This document shows positions 5,058 through 10,282 of a stretch of 34,922 bases of DNA, one piece after another. The stretch comes from a virus: positions 1 to 34,922 of IMG/VR virus record IMGVR_UViG_3300008108_000400; one strand, 5' to 3'. Below the pieces are notes generated by a model, which was given only the letters and a program-made list of their open reading frames with translations, was not told the DNA's origin and did not search any database. The translations under genes and the position numbers were made by a program. Numbering within the stretch: the stretch's first letter is position 1; every line of letters starts with the position of its first letter.

Positions 5058-5558
5058 ATGATGACCTTCAACGAATCCCGAAAGTACTTTGCAGAGCAAG
5101 TCCTTCAAACAGGTGGAGCTACGCTCCGAGCAGTACGAAACGAGAAAGGAATCCAAGGATTCGAACTCCCGCCTGAGACGGGGTACATGGTCAGCTATAA
5201 GCTGACTGAAGACCGAGATTTCTTGGTCATCGAAATCGATGACGACCAAAACATGACTCGAACTTGGGCAGGGAACCTGTTCGACGTGCTGTGGCGTCAC
5301 GCAGATTACAGGCTCCTTGACGTGATGTTAGAACAGGATTTCATCGACGGGTACTACAACCTGTTCAGCGACAACGAAGCGGAGTCCCGCAAGATTGCCA
5401 TGGATGTAGAATACATCGGGGCTTGGATTGATGAGGGAAACTTAATCGGAGATTACAGCAAGCACTTCGACACGTTAGGTGATGCGATTGCATTCGGGAA
5501 AGCGAACGAGCAAGCGGCCATCTACGACCTCGCAAACAAGACCTCCATCTATCTCTAA
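5058..5558 (+). CDS. Hypothetical acidic early protein, 166 aa
   Basis: I start at ATG 5058, directly after CCTCACGTC, instead of an in-frame ATG at 4953 inside the previous gene. The next codon is also ATG. The protein opens MMTFNESRKYFAEQVLQTGG, has beta strands near 40-70 (GYMVSYKLTEDRDFLVIEI), and a long helical acidic second half (DFIDGYYNLFSDNEAESRKI). It ends at TAA 5556-5558, inside the operator-like palindrome of promoter P3. Function unknown; a host-takeover role is only suggested by its early position. Confidence 0.66.
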   Translation: MMTFNESRKYFAEQVLQTGGATLRAVRNEKGIQGFELPPETGYMVSYKLTEDRDFLVIEIDDDQNMTRTWAGNLFDVLWRHADYRLLDVMLEQDFIDGYYNLFSDNEAESRKIAMDVEYIGAWIDEGNLIGDYSKHFDTLGDAIAFGKANEQAAIYDLANKTSIYL

Positions 5559-5568
5559 CCTAAAGGTT
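5557..5568. promoter_or_regulatory. Palindrome AACCTAAAGGTT upstream of P3 (operator-like)
   Basis: Inverted repeat AACC/GGTT around TAAA, ending 11 nt before the -33 TTTG of P3, as at P2. The loop is the reverse complement of the P2 loop, so the two sites are the same sequence in opposite orientation. The CCTAAAGG core also sits in the terminator stem ahead of P1 (3558-3565). Confidence 0.45.
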
Positions 5569-5579
5569 AAAAAAATAAA

Positions 5580-5612
5580 TTTGGAAATGTCGAACTCATC
5601 GCCGTATCTTTG
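5580..5612 (+). promoter_or_regulatory. Early promoter P3
   Basis: TTTG (5580-5583), 21-nt spacer, TATCTTTG (5605-5612), preceded by AAAAAATAAATTTGGA as at P2. Predicted start near 5617, 18 nt before ATG 5635. Confidence 0.8.
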
Positions 5613-5634
5613 CGGTGTCAATCAATCGAAACAC

Positions 5635-5931
5635 ATGGACAACATCACAACACCCCGCTACCCACGTCAATGCTCCGTCACAGGACGTGGCATGTACGAC
5701 GGATACTGCATCGACAACGGCATGTACTATGCTTCCGATGTCAGCTCCTTGGCCATCATCCTCCGTGACAAGTACGGGTTCCGCGAAATCACAGACGCAG
5801 ACCTCACGTTACCCATGACGGACAGCCTTCAGGCTATCCTCGACGACACCTACGAGGACGAGCTGTGGTACTACACCGAGTGGTCGGACGACGACGAGCC
5901 AAACTACGACGAAATTGAACTTGAATTCTGA
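5635..5931 (+). CDS. Hypothetical acidic early protein with CxxTGxGM motif, 98 aa
   Basis: ATG 5635 is the first in-frame start after promoter P3; a longer frame from 5479 would run across the promoter. The product starts MDNITTPRYPRQCSVTGRGM and continues YDGYCIDNGMYYASDVSSLA. The C..TG.GM..GYC.D pattern reads like a small, perhaps degenerate zinc-ribbon found in unknown phage proteins; only two Cys are present, so metal binding is doubtful. The C-terminal half is very acidic and Trp/Tyr-rich (DELWYYTEWSDDDEPNYD), a style seen in DNA-mimicking inhibitors, which is only a guess. Confidence 0.68.
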   Translation: MDNITTPRYPRQCSVTGRGMYDGYCIDNGMYYASDVSSLAIILRDKYGFREITDADLTLPMTDSLQAILDDTYEDELWYYTEWSDDDEPNYDEIELEF

Positions 5932-5944
5932 ATCACATCACGTC

Positions 5945-6202
5945 ATGAGCAACGACATCGAACAGACCTACCTGCGCCTTAGAGAGACGGAGGAGTACTA
6001 CTACAACAGGTACGAAGAGTGCTTGGCAAAAATCGACTATTACACATCCAAAGGATGGCCTAACAAGCACGTTCGAGAGGACTTATACGACTGGCTTAAG
6101 TTCTATTCGGGAGCGGCCATCAGCAGAGCTGAAGACATCGCCGACATGGAAGCAGAGAACCCTGAATTAGCAAATATCAAAATCAATCACATCACGTTAT
6201 GA
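5945..6202 (+). CDS. Hypothetical helical protein, 85 aa
   Basis: Starts at ATG 5945, preceded by AATCACATCACGTC. The protein (MSNDIEQTYLRLRETEEYYY, NRYEECLAKIDYYTSKGWPN) is mostly helical, Tyr- and Glu-rich, with a likely coiled coil at the front. Its TGA overlaps the ATG of the next gene. No family recognised. Confidence 0.65.
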   Translation: MSNDIEQTYLRLRETEEYYYNRYEECLAKIDYYTSKGWPNKHVREDLYDWLKFYSGAAISRAEDIADMEAENPELANIKINHITL

Positions 6203-6414
6203 CACGACACGAACTTGAAACCGCAATTTGCGGAGCAATCATGCGAGGCGAAGCGGCCTACATGTACATGACCCACGAAGAGACACGTTCCTACGGAACA
6301 GCGGTCACACTCCCCTCACCTCAGACGTCAGGCACATACACACAACAGCGTACCTACGCCATGCTTGAGGCACGGAAGTTGGCCGATGAACTTCAGAAAG
6401 TGAACTGGTTATGA
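6199..6414 (+). CDS. Hypothetical protein, 71 aa
   Basis: ATG 6199 overlaps the previous stop (ATGA) and follows the leader AATCACATCACGTT. Sequence MTRHELETAICGAIMRGEAA then a polar middle rich in Thr, Ser and Pro and a C-terminal helix (AMLEARKLADELQKVNWL). Part of the early operon driven from P3. Function unknown. Confidence 0.62.
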   Translation: MTRHELETAICGAIMRGEAAYMYMTHEETRSYGTAVTLPSPQTSGTYTQQRTYAMLEARKLADELQKVNWL

Positions 6415-6542
6415 GAAAGTTAACGTACATCAACCCCGTATCTGAGCGAATCATGCGCTCACTTGAGGAGCGCATCGACTTCCACAACGATGAGTTGCGC
6501 CGACTGAATCGAGAGCTAACGAAGTTAATCGAAGAACTATGA
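6411..6542 (+). CDS. 43-aa coiled-coil-like microprotein
   Basis: ATG 6411 overlaps the previous TGA, and its own TGA overlaps the next ATG, so it sits in an unbroken ATGA chain. The product starts MRKLTYINPVSERIMRSLEE and continues as a regular heptad helix (RIDFHNDELRRLNRELTKLI). Such short coiled coils may be protein-interaction peptides. Function unknown. Confidence 0.62.
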   Translation: MRKLTYINPVSERIMRSLEERIDFHNDELRRLNRELTKLIEEL

Positions 6543-6739
6543 GATACACCTTTGACCCCTACGTCCTGAACGTCAGGTACGACACGACCTGTGACGAGAC
6601 AGGCAAGATCATCCGCAAGGGTGATGAAGCAGTCCGATTCCCCAATACAGGGCACATCTTCTGCCTCGAAAGCAACACCTACCGTGACTACCTGTCACGA
6701 CTCCACGATATGCGTCTCGAAGACGCAATGTTCAACTGA
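6539..6739 (+). CDS. Hypothetical protein, 66 aa
   Basis: ATGA-coupled to the 43-residue gene. The protein (MRYTFDPYVLNVRYDTTCDE) carries C18xxTGKxIxKGDEAV and a second Cys at 42, a pattern I recall from small phage proteins that may form a beta-hairpin ribbon. No further motif. It is the last gene of the early run before a change of leader type. Confidence 0.62.
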   Translation: MRYTFDPYVLNVRYDTTCDETGKIIRKGDEAVRFPNTGHIFCLESNTYRDYLSRLHDMRLEDAMFN

Positions 6740-6777
6740 TTCCCTCTCAAAACACAAACCCTTTTAATTCATTTACA

Positions 6778-7131
6778 ATGAAAAACTTTTTTGTTCTCCC
6801 CCTGTTCGTCGCTTTCAGCGTAGCTGTTTCTGCTCAAACCTTCACCGCAAAGACCTCTTCGGGTGGTGGATTCGATGTCACCTCAGGTGTCGAAACGAAA
6901 GACGTCTTCGAGCTTGATGGCAAGACCTTCCCTGTACGTCAGACGAACAACGGGTCACGCTATGTGACTGCCACCAGCAAGTCAGGCAATCCGTATGCCG
7001 TTTGGTTGGGCCAACCGACTGAAAACGAGTTCGAAGGCCGCACGGTTTACGTCACGAAGAACGGGTCGTTCTGTGTCTACATCATCGGAAGCAACGGCTT
7101 CCCGTATGCAAAGTGGTTGGACAAGAACTGA
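6778..7131 (+). CDS. Secreted small protein with duplicated motif, 117 aa
   Basis: A typical signal peptide opens the protein (MKNFFVLPLFVAFSVAVSAQ, cleavage likely after A19 or Q20, as in many Bacteroidota exports). The mature part is beta-rich with two related units: GSRYVTATSKSGNPYAVWLG near 59-78 and GSFCVYIIGSNGFPYAKWLD near 96-115, sharing (Y/F)xVxxxSxxGxPYAxWL. It is preceded by the leader AAACACAAACCCTTTTAATT, reused at the ERF gene. An early secreted phage protein could modify the periplasm or block superinfection; no family recognised. Confidence 0.75.
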   Translation: MKNFFVLPLFVAFSVAVSAQTFTAKTSSGGGFDVTSGVETKDVFELDGKTFPVRQTNNGSRYVTATSKSGNPYAVWLGQPTENEFEGRTVYVTKNGSFCVYIIGSNGFPYAKWLDKN

Positions 7132-7140
7132 CCTAACTCA

Positions 7141-7158
7141 TTGGTGAACAGCCACCAA
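7141..7158 (+). other. Hairpin immediately upstream of tRNA-Thr
   Basis: TTGGTG (7141-7146) pairs with CACCAA (7153-7158), loop AACAGC, ending one nt before the tRNA. No T tract, so more likely a processing or 5'-leader structure than a terminator. Confidence 0.5.
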
Positions 7159-7159
7159 A

Positions 7160-7232
7160 GCCGCATTAGCTCAGAGGCCAGAGCAGCTGATTTGTACTCA
7201 GCGGGTCGGGGGTTCGAATCCCTCATGCGGCT
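7160..7232 (+). tRNA. tRNA-Thr (anticodon UGU)
   Basis: A cloverleaf can be folded by eye: acceptor GCCGCAT/ATGCGGC, D stem GCTC/GAGC, anticodon stem GCTGA/TCAGC with loop TTTGTAC (anticodon TGT), T arm GGGGG-TTCGAAT-CCCTC with one G-T pair, discriminator T. 73 nt, CCA not encoded. It reads ACA. The next gene starts 7 nt after it, so the tRNA must be cut from an mRNA precursor. Confidence 0.93.
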
Positions 7233-7238
7233 CACATC

Positions 7239-7316
7239 ATGAAACAAGCAGTTGACTTTTTAATTGCTATTGCAATAATCCTAATTTTTGTTTATCTAAT
7301 CACAAAAAAACCATGA
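7239..7316 (+). CDS. 25-aa single-membrane-span microprotein
   Basis: ATG 7239 follows the tRNA-Thr 3' end and the CA leader CACATC. The peptide MKQAVDFLIAIAIILIFVYL plus ITKKP is one hydrophobic helix with positive residues at the C-terminus. Its TGA overlaps the ATG of the following gene (ATGA). Such peptides can be holin-like, pore-forming or modulators of host membrane proteins; nothing selects among these. Confidence 0.6.
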   Translation: MKQAVDFLIAIAIILIFVYLITKKP

Positions 7317-7615
7317 AAATCACATCACACCTCGAGCACGGCCACGACCATGAAGAGGTCGAAGTCATCTCAATCAAGTACGTCGACGTAGTTTTCGAGC
7401 GAGACGAAGAAACAGCATACCAAACTGTTTTGTCCAATTGGGTTGTGGAAACCATATACAGGCATGGCAATTTCTACGAAGAAACCGTGACGCTAATTCG
7501 GGCAAGCGTAATTCACCGTGACTCAAGAGAGAAGCTGTGCAAAGCCGAACTCTCCGAAGAGGAAGAGGAAAAAATCAAAGATTACATCTCGAACATAGAA
7601 ATCATGTACCCATGA
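7313..7615 (+). CDS. Hypothetical acidic protein, 100 aa
   Basis: ATGA-coupled to the membrane microprotein and to the next gene. The N-terminus MKITSHLEHGHDHEEVEVIS has a His-rich patch (HLEHGHDHEE) that could bind metal. The middle is alternating beta (YVDVVFERDEETAYQTVLSN) and the C-terminus an acidic helix with EEEEEK. No family recognised. Confidence 0.63.
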   Translation: MKITSHLEHGHDHEEVEVISIKYVDVVFERDEETAYQTVLSNWVVETIYRHGNFYEETVTLIRASVIHRDSREKLCKAELSEEEEEKIKDYISNIEIMYP

Positions 7616-8025
7616 GCAACATCAAGCTACGATTCCACCTCGCCCAAGGGCCGAACTTCAAGCATTGGCAGTTGAAAGTAGACGAGGCCGTTTCTTACTA
7701 CAACCCCGACAACACATCATTCACGATGCAAGACGTGACGCTCGTCAATAACAAGTCCACGGCACGCAAGATCCACGAAGGCGCGAACAAGACGGTGTGC
7801 GCATGGCTTCGACCGAAGCAGGTTCAGGTTAATAGCCTGAATCTCAATGACCTAAACCAAGCCTTCGATTCCATGCTGGACATGAGGAAAGAGGGCACGT
7901 TAGTTCAGGTCATGTACAACCCACGTGAGTTCCCACACTGGGTAGACAACAGCGGGAACAACTTGGATGGACGCACCCTCCGCAAGGCCATGACCATCGG
8001 GAAGCTCATCTACGCTATCATTTAA
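7612..8025 (+). CDS. Hypothetical protein, 137 aa
   Basis: I start at ATG 7612, overlapping the previous TGA, rather than at an upstream ATG (7537) inside that gene. The protein begins MSNIKLRFHLAQGPNFKHWQ and contains VDEAVSYYNPDNTSFTMQDV, a pattern I recall from unknown phage proteins with 'HLA.G.NF..W..K' openings. It has an alpha/beta appearance, with a Cys (KTVCAWLRPKQVQV) and an HWVD segment near the end. It is the last gene before the tRNA-Ile unit. Confidence 0.66.
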   Translation: MSNIKLRFHLAQGPNFKHWQLKVDEAVSYYNPDNTSFTMQDVTLVNNKSTARKIHEGANKTVCAWLRPKQVQVNSLNLNDLNQAFDSMLDMRKEGTLVQVMYNPREFPHWVDNSGNNLDGRTLRKAMTIGKLIYAII

Positions 8026-8064
8026 TCAGTCCTACGAAGTAGGGAAAAATAGTTGCTTGAAACC

Positions 8065-8095
8065 TTGGAAATGTGGAAACAACGGCATATCTTTG
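8065..8095 (+). promoter_or_regulatory. Promoter P4 for the tRNA-Ile unit
   Basis: TTG (8065-8067), 20-nt spacer, TATCTTTG (8088-8095). The spacer start GGAAATGT matches P3. Predicted start near 8100, just ahead of the inverted repeat that brackets the tRNA. Confidence 0.78.
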
Positions 8096-8103
8096 CCGAA
8101 GTT

Positions 8104-8247
8104 CGTTGAAAGACAGAGTCCTGCACCTCTACGTTATGAAAGGTGCACCAACATGGGGGCGTAGCTCAGTTGGTTAGAGCAGGATTCTTATACAATCAAG
8201 GCCGTAGGTTCAAGTCCTACCGCCCCTACAAGGACGGTCTTTCAACG
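8104..8247 (+). ncRNA. Stem-bracketed tRNA precursor transcript
   Basis: CGTTGAAAGAC (8104-8114) is perfectly complementary to GTCTTTCAACG (8237-8247), and GTCCT (8117-8121) to AGGAC (8231-8235), giving 16 bp that enclose the whole tRNA-Ile. Inside the 5' flank TGCACCT (8122-8128) pairs with AGGTGCA (8141-8147). Promoter P4 ends 9 nt before it. I read this as a dedicated precursor in which the long stem directs processing or protects the RNA; no coding frame fits. The 329-nt gap 8026-8354 otherwise holds only a GAGTG/CACTC hairpin at 8290-8303. Confidence 0.6.
8155..8228 (+). tRNA. tRNA-Ile (anticodon UAU)
   Basis: Acceptor GGGGGCG/CGCCCCT (one G-T pair), D stem GCTC/GAGC with loop AGTTGGTTA, anticodon stem GGATT/AATCA with a G-A mismatch at 27-43, loop CTTATAC (anticodon TAT), T arm GTAGG-TTCAAGT-CCTAC, discriminator A; 74 nt, CCA not encoded. 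It reads AUA, a codon that is frequent in the minus-strand late genes here and scarce in the plus-strand early genes. Confidence 0.9.
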
Positions 8248-8354
8248 CCCCTCACCCCCTGCCCTGCGTGAATGTCGATCCCGTATCGTTGAGTGGTGTC
8301 ACTCTTAGCGTATGGGTGGGGGGTTTACGAGGTCAAACAAAAAAATTAAATAGA

Positions 8355-8582
8355 ATGAACAGGTATAAAGAGATGTATTATGAGCAGAACAAGTCACGTG
8401 ATGCTAACGGAATGATGCAAGAAGAGCTTGATTTCCTGTTCGACTTGATTCACCCGTATCAACACTGGATCAAAGCGCATGACACCACAGCAAGCGTGAA
8501 GAGATACTTCCGAAATCGATACAGCAACGACATCAACAATTACGTAAAGCCTCAGATAGCGGACATAACCCCTGAGTTTTGA
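8355..8582 (+). CDS. Hypothetical protein, 75 aa
   Basis: I start at ATG 8355 after the A-rich leader AAAAAAATTAAATAGA; an in-frame ATG at 8268 would begin just downstream of the tRNA stem and give a poor N-terminus. The protein (MNRYKEMYYEQNKSRDANGM, then MQEELDFLFDLIHPYQHWIK) is helical and polar. No family recognised. Confidence 0.6.
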   Translation: MNRYKEMYYEQNKSRDANGMMQEELDFLFDLIHPYQHWIKAHDTTASVKRYFRNRYSNDINNYVKPQIADITPEF

Positions 8583-8596
8583 ACCTTTAATCAGCC

Positions 8597-8878
8597 ATGA
8601 ACAACATCGGAAAAAACAACTTTGAGTTCACTGGAATTCAAGCAGGAACTAAAGTACTTGTTAGTCGAGATGAGGAGGAATGGCAAGAACGCATCTTCCT
8701 GACATCCATCCAAGGTGCATGGTATCCTTATATCTGTGTAGCTATAGACTATGAAGATGACTACCTACATGGAAAACCATTTGAAGTAAACACTTGGTTT
8801 GACCTAAAGGAAATCCAAGGTGAAAAGACCATTGTGCTACCCCCGTTACACTTTTCAGGACATTCAAATGCGGTTTGA
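8597..8878 (+). CDS. Hypothetical beta-rich protein, 93 aa
   Basis: Starts 14 nt after the previous stop, preceded by CCTTTAATCAGCC. The sequence MNNIGKNNFEFTGIQAGTKV and LVSRDEEEWQERIFLTSIQG suggests a small beta barrel: strands KVLVSRD, WQERIFLTS, YPYICVAIDY, FEVNTWFDL. 'GTKVLVSRDEEEW' resembles a domain seen in unknown phage proteins that replace a Tudor/SH3-like opening; this is a guess. Confidence 0.62.
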   Translation: MNNIGKNNFEFTGIQAGTKVLVSRDEEEWQERIFLTSIQGAWYPYICVAIDYEDDYLHGKPFEVNTWFDLKEIQGEKTIVLPPLHFSGHSNAV

Positions 8879-8910
8879 CATCACTTTTCAGGACTTAAAA
8901 CAAAGACAAG

Positions 8911-9144
8911 ATGGCTAGGAAAATTGAGTATAGGGTTGTTCAAGAGGCAACCCGCCCTCCGTACTACTCGCTTGAGTACTTATGCTTTGATGATAAGGGC
9001 GAATTTATTGTGAAGGGCGAACCCCTTCTCTTAGGAAGGAGTCTTAAGGAATTACGAGATACATTAGTAAAGATGATAGAAGCAATAGACGCGGTAGTCA
9101 TGGATGAAATTAAGACAGGTCAAATTGCACCCGATAGGTTGTAA
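8911..9144 (+). CDS. Hypothetical protein, 77 aa
   Basis: Start MARKIEYRVVQEATRPPYYS, followed by a beta hairpin (YLCFDDKGEFIVKGEPLLLG) and a C-terminal helix (LKELRDTLVKMIEAIDAVVM). This strand-strand-helix arrangement is common in small phage proteins of unknown function; the 9175 gene shows the same pattern. It belongs to the densely packed plus-strand run. Confidence 0.62.
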   Translation: MARKIEYRVVQEATRPPYYSLEYLCFDDKGEFIVKGEPLLLGRSLKELRDTLVKMIEAIDAVVMDEIKTGQIAPDRL

Positions 9145-9174
9145 AAACACCCTATTATTTACAACGAATACCCG

Positions 9175-9435
9175 ATGAGGTATAAGCCTAAACACCCAGC
9201 AAAAACAAGTCAAATGAAACCAGAACTCATGTCCGCAAGCTTCACCTTTGGACAAGAAGGTAACACCGAAGGAACGACGAGTGAGTACGAAGAGATTACC
9301 ATCGAATATCAGAATCCGTTTGATCTTCATCATGGGTTCTTCGTATTACGAACCACTGGCTGGTCTATTGACAACGCAGCAGAACTTGCAGAACTCTTGG
9401 ATAGGATTATAAAAGTAGACACCAAAGAGAAATAA
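9175..9435 (+). CDS. Hypothetical protein, 86 aa
   Basis: The protein opens MRYKPKHPAKTSQMKPELMS and may start at one of the internal Met codons instead. It then reads EITIEYQNPFDLHHGFFVLR followed by TTGWSIDNAAELAELLDRII, again strands then a helix as in the preceding gene, so the two may be distant paralogs. Its stop is 2 nt before the next ATG. No family recognised. Confidence 0.6.
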   Translation: MRYKPKHPAKTSQMKPELMSASFTFGQEGNTEGTTSEYEEITIEYQNPFDLHHGFFVLRTTGWSIDNAAELAELLDRIIKVDTKEK

Positions 9436-9437
9436 CA

Positions 9438-9611
9438 ATGAACGAACAGCAACTGATTTCGCTTGCCGAGACAGGCAACGACGAGAAAGCCAACGAAGCT
9501 ATGGCTATCCTACGCAAGGATTACGACCCTACCTATGTGTGGTGCGCTGACTGCGATTACCTTGTGGTGAAAGAGAAAGATTGCTGTAACAACAAAACCA
9601 AAGAGAAATGA
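9438..9611 (+). CDS. 57-aa protein with Cys pairs
   Basis: ATG 9438 follows the previous stop after AACA... spacing of two nt. The product begins MNEQQLISLAETGNDEKANE and ends with a Cys-rich part: W-C-A-D-C-D at about 35-40 and CC at 49-50, which could bind one zinc (CxxC...CC). Its TGA overlaps the next ATG. No family recognised; a small zinc protein is likely. Confidence 0.62.
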   Translation: MNEQQLISLAETGNDEKANEAMAILRKDYDPTYVWCADCDYLVVKEKDCCNNKTKEK

Positions 9612-9808
9612 AAATAACTCTTGAGGATTACCACCACACTTGCGCAGATGGGTGCTGTCATACCTACGGTTATGACCTTTTTGTTGACGGCAACAAAATC
9701 GGCAGCTTCGAAGACGAAGACGTACACCGATTGATTGAACTGCTAAACGTATGGTTTAATCGTTTGCCCAAAGAAGCTGGGATGACAAAACCTGACTGGT
9801 GCTGGTGA
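9608..9808 (+). CDS. 66-aa Cys/His protein
   Basis: ATGA-coupled to the previous Cys-rich gene. Start MKITLEDYHHTCADGCCHTY contains HHxCxxxCCH, a plausible metal site, followed by YDLFVDGNKIGSFEDEDVHR and a helix. I recall similar 'DGCC' proteins in marine phages without function. The final codons TGG TGC TGG TGA lie in the first copy of the tandem repeat (9801-9865), so repeat expansion has touched the gene's end. Confidence 0.64.
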   Translation: MKITLEDYHHTCADGCCHTYGYDLFVDGNKIGSFEDEDVHRLIELLNVWFNRLPKEAGMTKPDWCW

Positions 9809-9865
9809 CTATTAACTCTAGCTGGTGACTATTAACTCTAGCTGGTGACTATGGCTGGTGACTAT
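9801..9865 (+). repeat. Tandem repeat GCTGGTGACTAT, four copies
   Basis: A 20-bp unit, GCTGGTGACTATTAACTCTA, occurs at 9801-9820 and 9821-9840, then shortened GCTGGTGACTAT copies at 9841-9852 and 9854-9865. The first copy includes the stop codon of the 9608 gene. Slippage, an iteron-like binding array, or a leader sequence are possible. Confidence 0.9.
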
Positions 9866-9898
9866 TCCACAGAGGGAAATGCGTTTCCTTCTGTGGAA
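9865..9898 (+). other. Strong 15-bp hairpin after the tandem repeat
   Basis: TTCCACAGAGGGAAA (9865-9879) pairs with TTTCCTTCTGTGGAA (9884-9898) over 15 bp with one G-T pair and a TGCG loop. What follows is ATAACTAACTAATT rather than a T run, so terminator activity is uncertain. It may stabilise mRNA ends or be a protein site. Confidence 0.65.
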
Positions 9899-9929
9899 AT
9901 AACTAACTAATTAACAAGCAGATAAAAAC

Positions 9930-10163
9930 ATGAAAGTAACAATGGAATTTGAACTCCCTGAACAGGAGCCTGAGTTCAATCGTGCGGCAAACGGAGCTAA
10001 GATGGCGTTGATGATTCACGACTTGATAGAAGGCCTACGAGTACGATACAAGCACAAGGATGATATGTCTGATGACGCACGAGAAGAATGCCTATACACC
10101 CGTGAGAAAATTGGACAGATGTTAGATGATTACGGGCTGTCGTTTTTGTACAACAACGAATGA
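9930..10163 (+). CDS. Hypothetical helical phage protein, 77 aa
   Basis: Start MKVTMEFELPEQEPEFNRAA, then NGAKMALMIHDLIEGLRVRY and a last helix with REKIGQMLDDYGLSFL. I recall a widespread phage family of this size and layout (an opening 'F.LPE...EF..A.....', then helices), found in many phages without known function. First gene after the 9865-9898 hairpin. TGA overlaps the next ATG. Confidence 0.7.
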   Translation: MKVTMEFELPEQEPEFNRAANGAKMALMIHDLIEGLRVRYKHKDDMSDDAREECLYTREKIGQMLDDYGLSFLYNNE

Positions 10164-10282
10164 TACACCCCTTCTACGAGTCATCCCTATGGATCATCAC
10201 CATCCTTGGGTGGGCCATCACAATCACAAACAACATCGAATTGCGAGAGCAACTAATTGAATTTAAGAAAAATGAAGATTAA
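10160..10282 (+). CDS. 40-aa single-span membrane microprotein
   Basis: ATGA-coupled to the preceding gene and overlapping the start of the next. The peptide MIHPFYESSLWIITILGWAI is followed by TITNNIELREQLIEFKKNED: a short outside end, one hydrophobic helix (about 9-24) and a charged helical tail in the cytoplasm. No family recognised. Confidence 0.58.
   Translation: MIHPFYESSLWIITILGWAITITNNIELREQLIEFKKNED

Noticed and set aside
4953-5558. Long version of the 166-aa gene starting inside the previous gene.
   Set aside because: The CA-type leader and ATG at 5058 match the neighbouring genes; the upstream extension lies in coding sequence of another frame.
5479-5931. 150-codon version of the 98-aa gene.
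   Set aside because: It would include promoter P3 and its palindrome inside the coding region.
8104-8247. tmRNA instead of a tRNA precursor.
   Set aside because: A complete cloverleaf with an anticodon is present and no tag-peptide frame is found.
8849-8894. Direct repeat CACTTTTCAGGAC at 8849-8861 and 8882-8894 around a stop codon.
   Set aside because: Only two 13-nt copies with no further structure; likely duplication, no function visible.
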